From NCBI GenBank assembly GCA_034231615.1, contig CM067306.1:43200761-43264760 (forward strand): 64,000 nucleotides of DNA, written 5' to 3'. Source of the DNA: Meghimatium bilineatum (Eukaryota > Mollusca > Gastropoda > Stylommatophora > Philomycidae). Below, one piece after another: positions 10,215-21,959 of the stretch. The position numbers were made by a program, and so were the translations under genes. A model generated the notes under the pieces. It was not told where the DNA came from, did not search any database, and worked only from the letters and a program-made list of their open reading frames with translations. The stretch's first letter is position 1. Every line of letters begins with the position of its first letter.

Positions 10215-10609
10215 TTGTTCTACTTTGTAGATCAACTCCACTGGATAACACATTTTGCTATTGTAATCAACAAAGTTTTCTGTTATTATATTTGTTCCTG
10301 TGCTTTTCCTTTTCATCTTTCTTTTATCTTGTTGTACTTGGCTTTCATCTTTTTTCTTTCTTTCACAGTTTCTCCTTTATTATCTACATTTGCTCATTTT
10401 CCCCAATGCATCTCTTTTTATAGTAGTCGTTCTTGGTTGTTTTATTTTGTCGTGAATAAGAGTCGAAACGTTGCCTGTTGATATTGTTAGTGGGATATAT
10501 ATACTTTGCTATTGGCAACACTCTTTACATATTTTGTTTTTTTCCATTTTCGCCCTGTTTTGCCACAGCCCTTAAATCTCTAGTGAATTGTGTTGTTATC
10601 ATACACTGA
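10215..10609. other. Intergenic, T-rich
   Basis: Original flank of the hAT and LINE insertions; no gene. It holds a gtcgaaacgttg motif at about 10453, of a kind that recurs elsewhere in the window. Confidence 0.5.
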
Positions 10610-10761
10610 AGACATTTTCTTTCTAGAGGTAAATAAGGATGTTTGGGGGAAGGGGAGTTGGCTGTCTAAATAATATAGAGGGTCAAAATGACCAAGAAGC
10701 TAAGCTGAATTAGAATATGTCAGACCGAAAGGCGCAACTATCGCAGATAACCTGCATATTA
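10610..10761 (+). mobile_element. Left part of a SINE copy, split by a LINE
   Basis: Bases from about 10650 (ggagttggctgtc, atatagagggtc, gccgaaaggcgca-like) align with the first two thirds of the SINE defined at 50177-50450. The rest of the same SINE resumes at 13187, on the other side of a minus-strand LINE. The left boundary is approximate. Confidence 0.65.
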
Positions 10762-10768
10762 TTAGCTG

Positions 10769-13179
10769 GTTGGTTGCTGGTCCAGCGGTGCATGGGCTCA
10801 TGCCCTTTGGCCCAATGCAATTGTGTGATATATGCATGTGTTTGTGAGCTGTTGATTTGTTCCATATAATGTATTCCATTTATCTGACCCTGTGGTGATA
10901 AGCATTTTCCTGATGTCATCCAGCGCTGGTCATTGAAAAAGGTGGTGGTCAACAGTTTTATATGGATGAGTGCACAGCCGGCACCCTGGAGTGTGTTGTG
11001 GTTGTAATCTGTTCAGGTGATTGTTAAGCTGTACATGTTGTGTGCGCAGTCTGAAGATGATACTCTGGTCTTTCCTTCCCAGGAGGTTGATGCTGTCTTT
11101 AGGATTTGGGCTAGTCATATATTTATAGATTTTTCTCCCAGTGTTTCCCATAGCCCATCTGTTCATCCAATTTTCTTGTCACAGATTTCAATATCATTTT
11201 AACTGTGTGCATGGTTGTTTGTGTATATGGTTATTCTTGTTGTGCTCCTGTCTTTGCTAGTCTGTCTGCCTTGTATTTGCTAGGTGTGTTTGAGTGGCCA
11301 GGAACCCACTGCTTAACAATGCTGACTTCATAAGAAGTAAGCAGCTGGTTTGCATGGTGATATATTTCAACTAGCTCTGGTTTACAATGTCCATCATATT
11401 CTAGTGCTTGAAGAGCAGACAGAATCTGTAAAAATCACATTGTTTTGGACTTTTGATGGAAAGGCATCAAATATGGTCTTTAGATGGTACAAGGCAACTT
11501 CTAGTGCTGTTATTTCAGCTTCATAGTTAGAACATATCTCCCCACAGGCATAAAACAACTTATCAGATGTTTTGTCTGGATATTCTATATAGACACCATA
11601 ACTTGCTTTGATGGTATCTTTAAAAGCAGACCTATCTGTATAGACATGGGTCCATTGTTCTAGGTAGGTGTCTATTGTTTTCTGTGTTGCTTTCATACGA
11701 ATTACTGTGTCAAACTTTTCGTTGCATTATCTCTTAATTGTGTCTTGATTTCAGGTAATTTAAAACGTGCATTTGGTGGTAAATATTTTTCTACTATTTT
11801 CAATTCTTGTCTCTTGTCTGGGAAGTGATAGCTGTCTTTTATTTCATTGACATGGCTAAGGAATGGCTTTTGCTTTAATCTGTGGTTTGGTTGCCAGTTT
11901 TCTACAAGTTGTTCATTTGGGTTGTCTTTGTTCATTCTTTTGCTTCTTTCATAAGCTTCCATTGCAGCTATATCTCTCCGCATCTCAAGGAGTTCTACAT
12001 TTGTATGTATTTCACATGCAACCGTTGGTGTAGATCTCATTGCTCCACTAATAAGACGTAGGGCATTGTTCTGCACTCTGTCTAGAGATTCTATATTTGT
12101 CGTGGAAATTGTTGTGCACTGTTGTATTCTAAAGCAGAACGTATGTAACCAAGATATAATCCTCTAAGGGTATCCTTGTCTGATCTCCAAGATGTGCCTG
12201 TGAGTCTTTTCAGTAGTTGTAATCGTTTAAGTGCTTTATTTTTGATATTTTCTACATGCTTCTTGAGGGTGAGCTGCCGATCAAGCACGATTTCAAGATA
12301 TGTGGGATGTTCTTCTCTTGGCTTTTTCTGTGTATCCAACCATAGACTGATATTTTATTTGGCTACTTTATGATTTTTGGTAAAGATGGTACAGACAGTT
12401 TTTTCACAGTTTACTTTCAGCTTCCATGTTTGACAATACTCGTGTAGTCTTCTTAAATCTCCATTTAGTCTTTTGGCTGCACTTTCAACATTCTCATGGC
12501 TCTGCCATATTGTTAGGTCATCAGAATAGAGGGCTTTTACAACTTTAATATGTTTGGCAACGTCATTAATCTAAATGAGGAAGAGGATGCAGTTCAAAGC
12601 AGAATCCTTCCTCTAGAACTTCTTTAGATGAAATTGCATTATTTATCTTTTTCTGGATTGTTCTTTGAATGAGGAAGTATTTTATCTAGTTGTATAGCTT
12701 TCCACTAATTCCCATCTGAATCATCTTCATCAAGAGGCCCTTTCTCCGTACTCGATCATAAGCCTGTTGTAAGTCAAAGAAGATGGCTACAGTATGTTTG
12801 TTTTCCTGGAATCCATCTTTGATTCTCTCTGTCAACTGAAATAATTAGTCTTCTGTGCAACTGTCTTTTCTGAAGCCAGTCTGTTCATGACAGAGGATGT
12901 TTAAATTCTCTAGGAACCAGTTAAGTCGTACGTTAACCATTCTTTCTGCTAGTTTCCCAAAACATGATGTTAGAGATATTTTGCGGTAGCTGTGTGGTTC
13001 ATCTGGAGGTTTGTTACTTTTTAGGATGGGAAAGATGTGAGCATTTCTCCAGGATTTAGGCATTCTTCCGTTTCTCTAGGTCATATTTATCAGTTTAAGG
13101 AGTACCTCTTTCCCTGATGTGCCAATTTGTGTTAACATTTCATTATAAATTGTATCTCTTTCATGAGACTTTCTTGGCT
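10769..13179 (-). mobile_element. Minus-strand, 5'-truncated RNase H LINE inserted in a SINE
   Basis: Reading the minus strand from 13179 to 10769 gives the RT from its beginning, then RNase H and a zinc knuckle, so only the endonuclease part is missing. The tail end reads as CAAC-like repeats. The 7-mer ttagctg occurs at 10762-10768 and 13180-13186 and is a candidate target duplication; this is weaker evidence than for the other elements. The flanks are two parts of one SINE copy, which independently supports insertion here. It is a different family from the LINE at 656, though of the same general RT plus RNase H type. Confidence 0.8.
10930..13160 (-). pseudogene. Decayed RT and RNase H polyprotein
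   Basis: Consecutive pieces can be read in different minus frames. 12845-13063 gives MPKSWRNAHIFPILKSNKP and HSYRKISLTSCFGKLAERM (RT blocks). About 12720-12840 gives FFDLQQAYDRV. About 12520 gives YSDD, the RT active site. 12091-12339 and 11702-12076 give the thumb and linker. 11394-11696 gives RNase H with VYTDRS (the usual Gly changed to Arg), NYEAEITALEVAL and VIFTDS, continued by WVPGHS and KADRLAK near 11270. 10930-11166 gives the C-terminus with a CRLC...H...C knuckle. Several frameshifts and stops make it inactive. Confidence 0.88.
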
Positions 13180-13186
13180 TTAGCTG

Positions 13187-13271
13187 TACATCATTGCACG
13201 ACGCACTCCGTTCTCCCGGTTACATTCTGCTAATTTGCAGGAGTTTGAAAATGAACACAGAAGAAGAATAA
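13187..13271 (+). mobile_element. Right part of the split SINE
   Basis: cactccgttctcccgg, cattctgctaatttgcagg and gagtttgaaaatgaacacag match the last third of the SINE at 50177-50450 and end in the same GAAGAAG-type tail. Confidence 0.75.
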
Positions 13272-13304
13272 AATAATATTCATACAGAACGTTCTTCAAT
13301 GTAA

Positions 13305-13380
13305 TTCTGATGTCAGGATATCTACATTTTCTGATGTCAGGATATCTATATTGTATAATGTTAGGATATCTACATTTTCT
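13305..13380. repeat. Short tandem repeat, unit about 27 bp
   Basis: Three degenerate copies containing gatgtcaggatatctacatt. Confidence 0.8.
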
Positions 13381-13499
13381 TCTTCTGTTTGCAATAGTGT
13401 CATAATGATATTTGTTGTGTTGAAACAAACACTGAGAAGTCAGAATGGTTCCAAAGTGTTACGGGCGTTAACACTACTGAGAACACTACTGTCAACACT

Positions 13500-14222
13500 A
13501 CTCAAATCAGATAGGCCTGAAAATCAACGCATCAAAAACTCATATACAAGATTTCACGACATCCAGAGATGACATAAGCATTCAAAATGTTCCATTATTA
13601 AAAGTCAAAATTTTTACGTATTTAGGCACCAATCTAGCACTGGATGGAGAAACATCAAAAGAAATATTAAACCATATTGCCCATGCAGCGGGTGCTTTCA
13701 ATAAACTACGTAACATCTGGACGTCAAACACACTAAGAAACACCACAACTCAGGTTGTTTAACTCCAACATTATCCCTATTCTATCATATGGATACGAAA
13801 GCTGGAAAGCCACAAAATCCACAGATAAGAGACCTTTGCCTTTGAAAACACACCTTTGAAAACAAATGCCTACGTAACATTTTGAACGTTAAGTGGAGTG
13901 ACTTTAAATCTAACACTATTATACGAGAGGAAAGCAAACAAACCTATATATCTTCCTTCATTAGACAAAGGCGTTGGACTTACATCGGCCATGCTCTCAG
14001 AATGAACAGCCTAAGAATTCCCCAGCAGTCACTATATTGGATGCCACCTGGAGTAAGAAGCAGAGGGAGACCTAGAGAGACTACGCTGAACCATTAATAT
14101 AGAAAGCATGTCAATGAACCTAAACAACATCCAAGAACTGAAAGATCTGGCAATACAAAGACAGAAATGGAAAGCTATGGTTACTGCCCTATGCGCAGCT
14201 TATGACCCTGGAAGAACATAAC
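13500..14222 (+). pseudogene. LINE remnant, RT thumb and C-terminus (FENKCLR family)
   Basis: Three plus frames together read as the end of an RNase H-less LINE protein. 13506-13760 gives GLKINASKTHIQDF, then FTYLGTNLALDG and AGAFNKLRNIW. About 13850-14097 gives ENKCLRN, SDFKSNTIIREESKQ, RRWTYIGHALRMN and RSRGRPRET. 14118-14222 gives IQELKDLAIQRQKWKAM and the stop. The family shares its C-terminus with 38765-39080 and 40921-41344. It is 5'-truncated and interrupted by frameshifts. Such tails with RRW..IGH and RGRPRET are common to RTE-like and related animal LINEs; I cannot assign the clade. Confidence 0.82.
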
Positions 14223-14990
14223 ATAGAAATAAAACAGGACAAGCATCATGCAAACATTGATTCGTGGAGAAAGCTCAGATGAAATATGTTAATTATGAAA
14301 TTGGAATTTATAATCTACTGTAATCTACTGCGTCAAGACAGAACTATTTAAAATAAAAATGTACACTAATTCTATCTTTTTATTAATATAATGTATTAAA
14401 AATAATAAATTTATTATTGCATATAATACAACATTTTTGAGGTCAAATTTTCACGAACTAACTCTACAAGTGTTAAACTGTTTATTTATTAGATCCTGCC
14501 CTTTCCCTCCCTGAATCCTATTTTTGACGTAATTTAATGGACATCTTCCTTCATCCTTTTTACTTTCAAAGTTTATTTTAAAAGTTAACTTTCTTACTTT
14601 CAAAGTTTATTTTCAAAGTTTACTTTCAATGTGTTGCGTGAATCGTCGTGTTTCACCGAGTAATATCATGAATATTTATAATCATTTATCTGACATTGAC
14701 ACAAGCCACATGAATCTAGACGGATATAGATTTGAAGTTTTCAATTTTTGGATTCATTGATGCGTAAACGTTATTCATGTTTGAATGATTTGTGTAGAAA
14801 TTTCTGGAAGTATCAACACGGAGCAGATAATCATGGGGAGATGGAGGGAAAACGGGAAACAGAGAGAAAAATAAAAAAAGTTCTTTGAAAAGATTATAGT
14901 GAAACAAACAGAATATAACAGATTAACAAAGAATAGGAACATTGTGATGTATTATACATGTTGTAAGACACTATTTAGTAAGTTGTTCTT
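14223..14990. other. Intergenic, no gene
   Basis: AT-rich. Bases 14492-14552 (cctgccctttccc, gacgtaattt-aatggaca) resemble 24206-24252, so part of this may be a dispersed repeat. Nothing else recognised. Confidence 0.45.
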
Positions 14991-14994
14991 GATT

Positions 14995-16075
14995 CTTGAT
15001 TAGAAACTGGCATCACAGCACTTGGGGCATTCCCATAAGTGCTCCAGCAGCATCCCAGTGTATGTAGACTCAGAGTCCCTGTCAGGTGTTGATTATGTGA
15101 TCTTCGGGACTTTCCCAAAAATAATTTACTTTTCCTTCACTCACCTCTAGATACTCCCATTTCTAACATTCTCTGTATGTGTACGTTCTCAGCCTCATTG
15201 ACATCATCTTTATCTTAAAATGAATTTAGTACTGCCTTCATTAAGTCTTCTTTATCTCTTCTCAGCATTGTGCCGTCTATCGCCGCATTGCCTGCCAATA
15301 TGTCGGCTCTTTCACTTTCTCGAACCCCAGCATGACCAGTATATCAATGTAATGCTTTAGACATTTGAGTTGTTCAATAAGTCCCACCATTCTTTTCATA
15401 GCATGAACGTTTCTATCTTGCGCAGCATGCTTTGAAATTATGAGTATTACCGAGTGTGTTGATATATCAGTTATCAACCAATTAAGTGCATATGTATCTC
15501 CCTCTATATCCACTCTCATGCTCGATGGGACAGTAGAATATGCTTAAGATTTCTCAACAAACACCACGTCCTTTCTGCAGGCAACAAAACAGCAACCACT
15601 TTTATTTGTGCTTCTGTTAACTGAGCCATCTGTGTATATAATTATGTCATGTGGTTTCGAGTGTAGCCTGTTCATGCTCTGTAACCTGGGACCTGACACC
15701 CGTCCATTTTCGACACGCTTTATCTAGTTGTATTAGTACTTTAGTCAGTGATTTCTTCTCAGTGTCTACCTCCACCCATTCAGTACCCTTTCCTATCTCT
15801 TCAAATTCACATATTCTTCGCAGTGTGTCTTCAGCGTCTGCCATCCATGATTTGCCACGTTTGATTCGTTTTCCCTTTGACACTTCAAGACGTTGGTGTA
15901 ATGGGTGGTGGTTGTATTCGGTCACTTTAAGGCACGACCTAACTTGTACTACCTGATGTTGCACTCTAATGCTGGGGAGATAAGCAACCATCTCATAGCA
16001 GAGATGGGTGTATCTCTAGTACACCCCAGTACCGTTCTCTTTGCCTGATTTTGGACTTTTTCCAATAAAAAAGAA
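14995..16075 (-). pseudogene. RNase H LINE remnant, family B
   Basis: The minus strand reads through the end of RT, RNase H and the C-terminus of a LINE. 15647-15991 gives the RT-RNase H linker, with KRIKRGKSWMADAEDTL. About 15620-15650 gives IIIYTDGSVNRS, the first RNase H aspartate. About 15245-15340 gives GHAGVRESERADILAGNAA, the last His and Asp of RNase H. Near 15000 HLWECPKC is readable as the zinc-binding end. The same family occurs at 21960-23390 and 62690-63090; the linker KRGKS and the HLW..P.C motif are shared with 21960-23390. Several frameshifts separate the pieces. Confidence 0.8.
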
Positions 16076-16102
16076 GTTGTGTGGGTGTGCAGCTCTACAT
16101 GA

Positions 16103-16490
16103 TGTCTACTCATCTAACGACATTCTTCTATAACAAGATGACCGTCTATTTAACAACTTTATTCTCTTATAAGATGACCACCCACACAACAACTTTATTC
16201 TATTACAGGATAACGACCCACACCACCATTTTATACTGTTACAGGATAACGACCCACACCACAATTTTATACTGTTACAAGATGAATACTCACACAACAA
16301 CTTTACCCATTTACAATATACCCCCTCCCCCCAAAAACATCAATTTTCTTGTTACAAGATGACCACACATATCACCATTTATTCTGTTACAAGATGACCA
16401 CCCATAATTTAACTCTATTACAAGATAACCGCCCACACCTTCCACAATTTTATTCTATTACAAGATGACCACCCAACCAACGACTTTCTT
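16103..16490. repeat. Degenerate minisatellite, unit about 36 bp
   Basis: About 9-10 copies of a unit of the type ttacaggataacgacccaca plus a ttttattc-like segment. The open frames on both strands at 16081-16362 are a by-product of this periodicity. Confidence 0.85.
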
Positions 16491-17885
16491 TTTGTCTTAC
16501 TCTGTCGCACATGCTGATGGTGTGCGCTGATGTAACTACATGTTTCAAATGTATAGTTTTCTTCAAATATATGACGTATATTGGCTCTAATATTTGTTTT
16601 CTATAATGTGTTGTTTACATCCGCATCTCTTCCGTCAGTTTTCGTATTTAACAACAGTATTTTCAACATTATTCTAAACAAACACCTTCCACCTTCGTTA
16701 TCTCTAATATTAAGGTGAACATTAGCTTCTTGTGTTGCAGTTCATGCTTCGCATTCTTAATCACATATTTGTTTAAGTGAAACCCTAGTAATCGAGTTTG
16801 TAAAAACTACATTGCAACATAATTTGTACGCAATGTTGTGTAGTTTTACGTCATTCGCCCGCCGACCAACATACATGGGTCGAGAATAAGCAAAATTCAT
16901 GTGACATCACACATCCATGTCAGATAGCATATGCATTTTTGTGTACATTTTTTTCTCGCCTTGTTAACTTCTAATGCAACCATACTAGTTGTGAACATGG
17001 TAATAATGAGTGCAGCTATTTGTGAATTCATTACAGTTCTATGCTTTTAGTGCTACCTAACACGTGTATCATTTCTGTATGTTCTAACAGGTATATTTAT
17101 AACACGTGTATATTTCTGTGTGTTGATAATCTCCCATTGTTTACTACATTATGACTAATACTATTATGGAAATAGAGTCAGACAACTGGATCATTAGACT
17201 GATGGTTCAAATATAAATATAATTGTGGACAACTGAATTAATAAGACTGATCAATCGATAGTTAAGTAGCCCCACTCTGGAATCATCTCAAACGTCTCTT
17301 ACTACTGTATGTGACTGAACTGACTTCAATGTGTTTCACCCTATTCTCTCTGGAACACGTTTCAAAGTAGGCCACGATTACATTATCGTTCGGGTCTTGG
17401 TTACTGGCGCTACCAGAGTATGTCAAATGTAATTACGTGAAAAAATAGATGGCAGCATTATTGATTTTAAAGTATTGATCGGCCTTTAGATTTGTCGCTG
17501 TTGTTAAGCACGCCAAGGGAAACGCTAAACCAGAATCGCACACTAATACAGGGGAGAGTGTTCGTTGAATTTGCTATACTATAATGATGGTTTGCAAGAA
17601 GATGTTGGTGATAAGGACAACGAAAGCAGCACCAAAATACCCATTTACACGTACCATTTATGCCTTTGTGCTTTGCAACGTCAGGAGATAGCCCTTTTTG
17701 TATGCGTCATATATTAACCCTTTTATTTCTGTAATCCATCGTTTGCAATGTCCTCCTTTGGTTTTATCAATTATATATTAAACATCATGCTTAGAGCATG
17801 ATCTTTGTATATTACATGTTATACTGTATGCTTAGAGGATCACTTAACATAGACAGAAAACTGAATGTACTAAAATGATTCGAGA
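16491..17885. other. Apparently single-copy AT-rich DNA
   Basis: No open frame, repeat or RNA gene that I can support. One of the few stretches over 1 kb without recognisable transposon sequence. Confidence 0.5.
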
Positions 17886-17889
17886 AGAC

Positions 17890-18105
17890 AATTGTAAACA
17901 CCAAGATAATGTCACTCACAGACAAACACCAAAAAAGTAATTCACAAGTAAACAACAAGACAATGTCACACAAAGGCAAACAACACTAAAATTATGTCAC
18001 AAGCAAGCATCAAGACAATGACACTACAAGCAAACACCAAGACCATGGCACTCAAAAGCAAACACTAAGACATTGTCACTCACAAGTAAACAATAAAAAC
18101 CATCA
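17890..18105. repeat. Degenerate minisatellite, unit about 35 bp
   Basis: About six imperfect copies of a unit with aaacaccaagacaatg followed by tcactcacaagcaaa. Confidence 0.8.
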
Positions 18106-18195
18106 AACAAAAGGTCTTAATTAGATATGTGAGATCGCGTAAGAAGAATGAAGGAAAAAGTGATTGAGAGATAATTGTACGTAAACTATAATGAA

Positions 18196-19062
18196 ACTCA
18201 CAAACGACTGCCTGTAAAAAACAATGAACTACAGAAATAACTGCCTGTATAAATAATGAACTACAGAAATAACTGCCTGTACAAAACAATGAACTACAGA
18301 AACAACTGCCTGTACAAAACAATGAACTACAGAAATAACTGCCTGTACAAAACAATGAACTACAGAAATAACTGCCTGTACAAAACAATGAACTACAGAA
18401 ATAACTGCCTGTACAAAACAATGAACTACAGAAGTAACTGCCTGTACAAAACAATGAACTACAGAAGTAACTGCCTGTACAAAACAATGAACTACAGAAA
18501 TAACTGCCTGTACAAAACAATGAACTACAGAAATAACTGCCTGTACAAAACAATGAACTACAGAAGTAACTGCCTGTACAAAACAATGAACTACAGAAAT
18601 AACTGCCTGTATAAAACAATGAACTACAGAAATAACTGCCTGTACAAAACAATGAACTACAGAAATAACTGCCTGTACAAAACAATGAACTACAGAAGTA
18701 ACTGCCTGTACAAAGCAATGAGCTACAGAAACAACTGCCTGTACAAAACAATGAACTACAGAAATAACTGCCTGTACAAAACAATGAACTACAGAAATAA
18801 CTGCCTGTACAAAACAATGAACTACAGAAGTAACTGCCTGTACAAAACAATGAACTACAGAAATAACTGCCTGTACAAAACAATGAACTACAGAAGTAAC
18901 TGCCTGTACAAAGCAATGAGCTACAGAAACAACTGCCTGTACAAAACAATGAACTACAGAAATAACTGCCTGTACAAAACAATGAACTACAGAAATATCT
19001 GCTTGTACAAAACAATGAACCACAGAAACAACTGCCTATTGAAAATAATGAACCCCGGAAAC
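18196..19062. repeat. 33-bp minisatellite, about 26 copies
   Basis: The unit contains tgtacaaaacaatgaactac followed by agaaataactgcc. Copies differ mainly at one base (aaataac or aagtaac) and in a rarer form with aaagcaatgagc. Because 33 is 11 codons and the unit has no stop in three of the frames, it creates open frames of 264-409 codons on both strands. These are not evidence of a gene. Confidence 0.97.
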
Positions 19063-19119
19063 AACAGTATGGAGAAACATTTAGACTCAGAAACAACCCG
19101 GTAATACTCTCCGTACTCT

Positions 19120-19312
19120 GCACGCCCCTGCTTCTTCCGGTGTCATGTTCATAAAGTCTATCACATGATTTACATATGGACCTCTTGAGCGATCTGATGC
19201 CCTCCTTCCTTGGATCTTTACCTCTATGAGTAAGTTTTATAATTCGTTGTGTCTTTTCACATATTCTCAATATGCCTTCTTGATTTTTGCGATTGTTTTG
19301 ATCAGCCAATCC
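19120..19312 (-). pseudogene. Possible LINE C-terminal fragment
   Basis: One minus frame gives SRGPYVNHVIDFMNMTPEEA, which resembles the RGRP...D....T.EEA tail of RNase H-less LINE proteins. A second frame reads as a 70-residue start of the large open frame running into the minisatellite. The match is short and unsupported by other motifs. Confidence 0.3.
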
Positions 19313-19736
19313 TCTTCAATGTACAGGTTATCGCGAAGTCACAATTGGTTCTTCTTTCTGTCCAAGAACACATGAGCATATTAGCTTTTCAATAGCATTT
19401 CATTCAGTGCTGATACTTTATTTTCCAATTCAGCTGTCCTTGCTCATCTCACAACCAAATGTTGCCACTGGTTAATATCTTATTAAAAGTTGTTACGTAG
19501 CTTTTCGATGTGGCTCTTGCAATAGAGTTTGTGTCGTTATGTTGTTATATGGTTATTGTTATCTATATCTGATATGTACTGAACAGCATCCTGTGGTGTT
19601 GATGATACTTTAAATGGTTAACATTTTCTAGTTATTCGTTATCGTTAGTTATTGCTAGTCCATTTCTGTTAAAGTGCAGTTTCGCGGTATTCTGCGGCAT
19701 TCTGCGGCATTGAGGAAATATTTTTGTGTATCATGT
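19313..19736. other. Intergenic, no gene
   Basis: No recognisable element; a few short internal repeats such as tattctgcggc at about 19686. Confidence 0.45.
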
Positions 19737-20080
19737 TTTTTACTGATATTATCATGTGCTCTAGACTTGTGGGCTTCTAGATATAACTTTTACTGACATA
19801 ATCCTGTGTTCTATATTTAGGGGCTTTTAAATATAACCTACTGACATAGGCATGTGTTCTAAACTTGTGGGTTTACTGATATAACGTTTGTTGACATAAT
19901 CATGTGTTGTAGACGTGTGGGCTTCTTAATATAACTTTTACTGACATTATCCTGTGTTCTAGACTTGTGGGCTTCGTGATATAACTTTTACTGACAAAAT
20001 CATTTTTTCTTGACGCGTGGGCTTCGTGATCTATTTTAATTTCATAATCCTGTGTTCGACGTGGTGGCTTCTTTATATGA
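19737..20080. repeat. Degenerate tandem repeat, unit about 50 bp
   Basis: About seven copies of a unit built from acttttactgacataatc, ctgtgttctagacttgtg and ggcttc. Copies vary strongly in length and sequence, which suggests an old array. Confidence 0.85.
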
Positions 20081-20731
20081 AGTGTGCTGCATTTCTAGTC
20101 GAATATCTATTATGTTGTGTAATGTGTTGATCCTAGAAGTAGGTTAACAAATTTACACCATATTCACTGAGAAATGAATTCTACAAAAAAAAAAGAATTA
20201 AAATATTACACATAGAAGAAATACATGTATAGATACATATAAAAAGAAATACATAAACACATGCATAGATACACGTTATATATACATAAACACATGCATA
20301 AATGCACATATGATATACATACAAAATATCACTGACAAACGAGAGAAATGCTTATACAAACTACGAGAAACAAGAAAGAATATTAAAAAATGTCTTACAA
20401 TGAATACATTTAGATCACTTATTTTTAATCAGAAAAAAAACCGAGTTTTCGTATCAGAGACTTGTTGAAACTTAATCAATATAGAGACATGAAAATACGT
20501 GCAAGTCGGAGAGATGGTTATAGAGAAAATATGAATAATGTCCAAAATAAAAACAAACTACAAATATAGAAGAAGGTGAAATAAAACAGATATTTGTACA
20601 AATAAATCTGATTTTATAAATAAAGAAATTATAGTACAAAGAAATTAGTTTAAAAGGGTATACACTATGGAGAAATGCAATAAAAAGGGAATATAAACAA
20701 TAGTTAAAACAGAAAAGGTCTACAGTGAGTC
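20081..20731. other. AT-rich intergenic
   Basis: Imperfect acacatgcata/atacat simple repeats at about 20215-20320; otherwise A-rich with no gene. Confidence 0.5.
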
Positions 20732-20785
20732 TTATGTACAGGGTGATATGATGGCTTAGTTCTCTTGATTCATAATCTTATGCAT
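20732..20785. repeat. Outlying unit of the 23.4-kb minisatellite
   Basis: gtcttatgtacagggtgata followed by tgatggcttagttctcttg matches the units at 23393-23835, separated from them by two LINE fragments. Confidence 0.75.
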
Positions 20786-21950
20786 GGGGGATCATCATCA
20801 TCATGAGTGCGTCTCTACAACGAAGGTTGGCTGCAACAGATCTCCAATATCCCCTGTCTCTTGTTTTGGTGGTGCACTCTGCTACACTGTAACATGTCGA
20901 TCTTGTGATGTTACTCTCCCACGTGTAACTCTGTCTACCTCTTGCTCGCTTCCCGTTGACTTTACCTTCAAGTAAGGTCTTCAATAAGGTGTCATGTCTT
21001 TTAATGGGTCCAAAATATTTTATTTGCCTGATCTTTATTTCTATTCGTAATTCTTTCTTCATATTAAGTGTTTTTAGCACCCCTTTATTTGTTTTCTTTT
21101 ATTTCCATGATGTTCTCCCTATTCTTCTATATACCCACATCTCAAATGCATCACTTCTGTCTTCTAATTGTTTATTTAGTGTTCATGTTTCTGATCCATA
21201 CATTAATATAAAATAAATGTAGCATTTTATAATTCTCATTTTTAACTTGTTTGTAGTTAGATATTTGGTTAGATATTACTGTTTTCCTCATGTCGTTGAA
21301 GGTACTTTTGGTCATTCCTATTCTCCTTTTAACTTCTGTTTCACATTTGCCATCATTTGTGACTATGTATCCAAGATATTGATACTGTTTTACTGGTGTA
21401 GTTTCTCCCCATGTATTTTTATGTTTAGCTCTTGTCCTTCTGTGTCTTTGCTGATTATCATGATTTTATTTTTTTGGATATTTATATCCAGTCCATATTA
21501 ATTACTTGATTTATTAACTTGATCTATTAGTCTTTGTAGTTCATGTTCACTTTCTGCTAAAAGAAAAGTGTCATCTGCATATCTCAGGCTGTTTATTATT
21601 TTCCCATTGATCTTGAGTCCTGGCATTTGTTCTATATTTTTAAAGATATTCTTTGTGTAGATATTAAATAGGCTTGGTGATAAAATGCAGCCTTGTATTA
21701 CCTCTCTTCTTATTTCTATGTATGGCGAGTAGCTATTTTCACACCTTATTGATGCAGTCTGTTCCCAGTATATATTTGTAATCAGTCTGATGTCTTTTCC
21801 ATTTATGCCTATTTTTTGAAGACATTGTATTAATTTTTTATGATGGACTCTGTCAAAGGCTTTGCTGTTGTCTATGAAGCAAATATAGATACTTTTTTTG
21901 ACTTTTATATATTTATCTATCACTAGTCGGATACTAAGTATAGCTTCAGT
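20786..21950 (-). pseudogene. Minus-strand RNase H-less LINE, RT to C-terminus
   Basis: The minus strand from 21950 reads ICFIDNSKAFDRVHHKK (RT), REVIQGCILSPSLFN, and LRYADDTFLLAESEHELQ with the YADD active site, all in one frame at 21498-21923. After a stop and frameshifts come QYLGYIVTNDGKCETEVKRR (near 21370), and at 20778-21080 IKIRQIKYFGPIKRHD, then GKRARGRQ and RDRGYWRSVAANLRCRDAL. The end is a short (ATG)n/(TGA)n run. Family members of this type are annotated in animals as endonuclease-reverse transcriptase. It is 5'-truncated and inactive. A short copy of its 3' end is at 39772-39870. Confidence 0.88.
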
Positions 21951-21959
21951 CTTATGTAT

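Noticed and set aside
18080..19309. 409-codon minus-strand open frame and other long frames over the same region, with Cys/Ser/Phe-rich repeats
   Set aside because: They are produced by a 33-bp tandem repeat open in three frames. The predicted repeats in the different frames are mutually exclusive and there is no start, signal or splice evidence.
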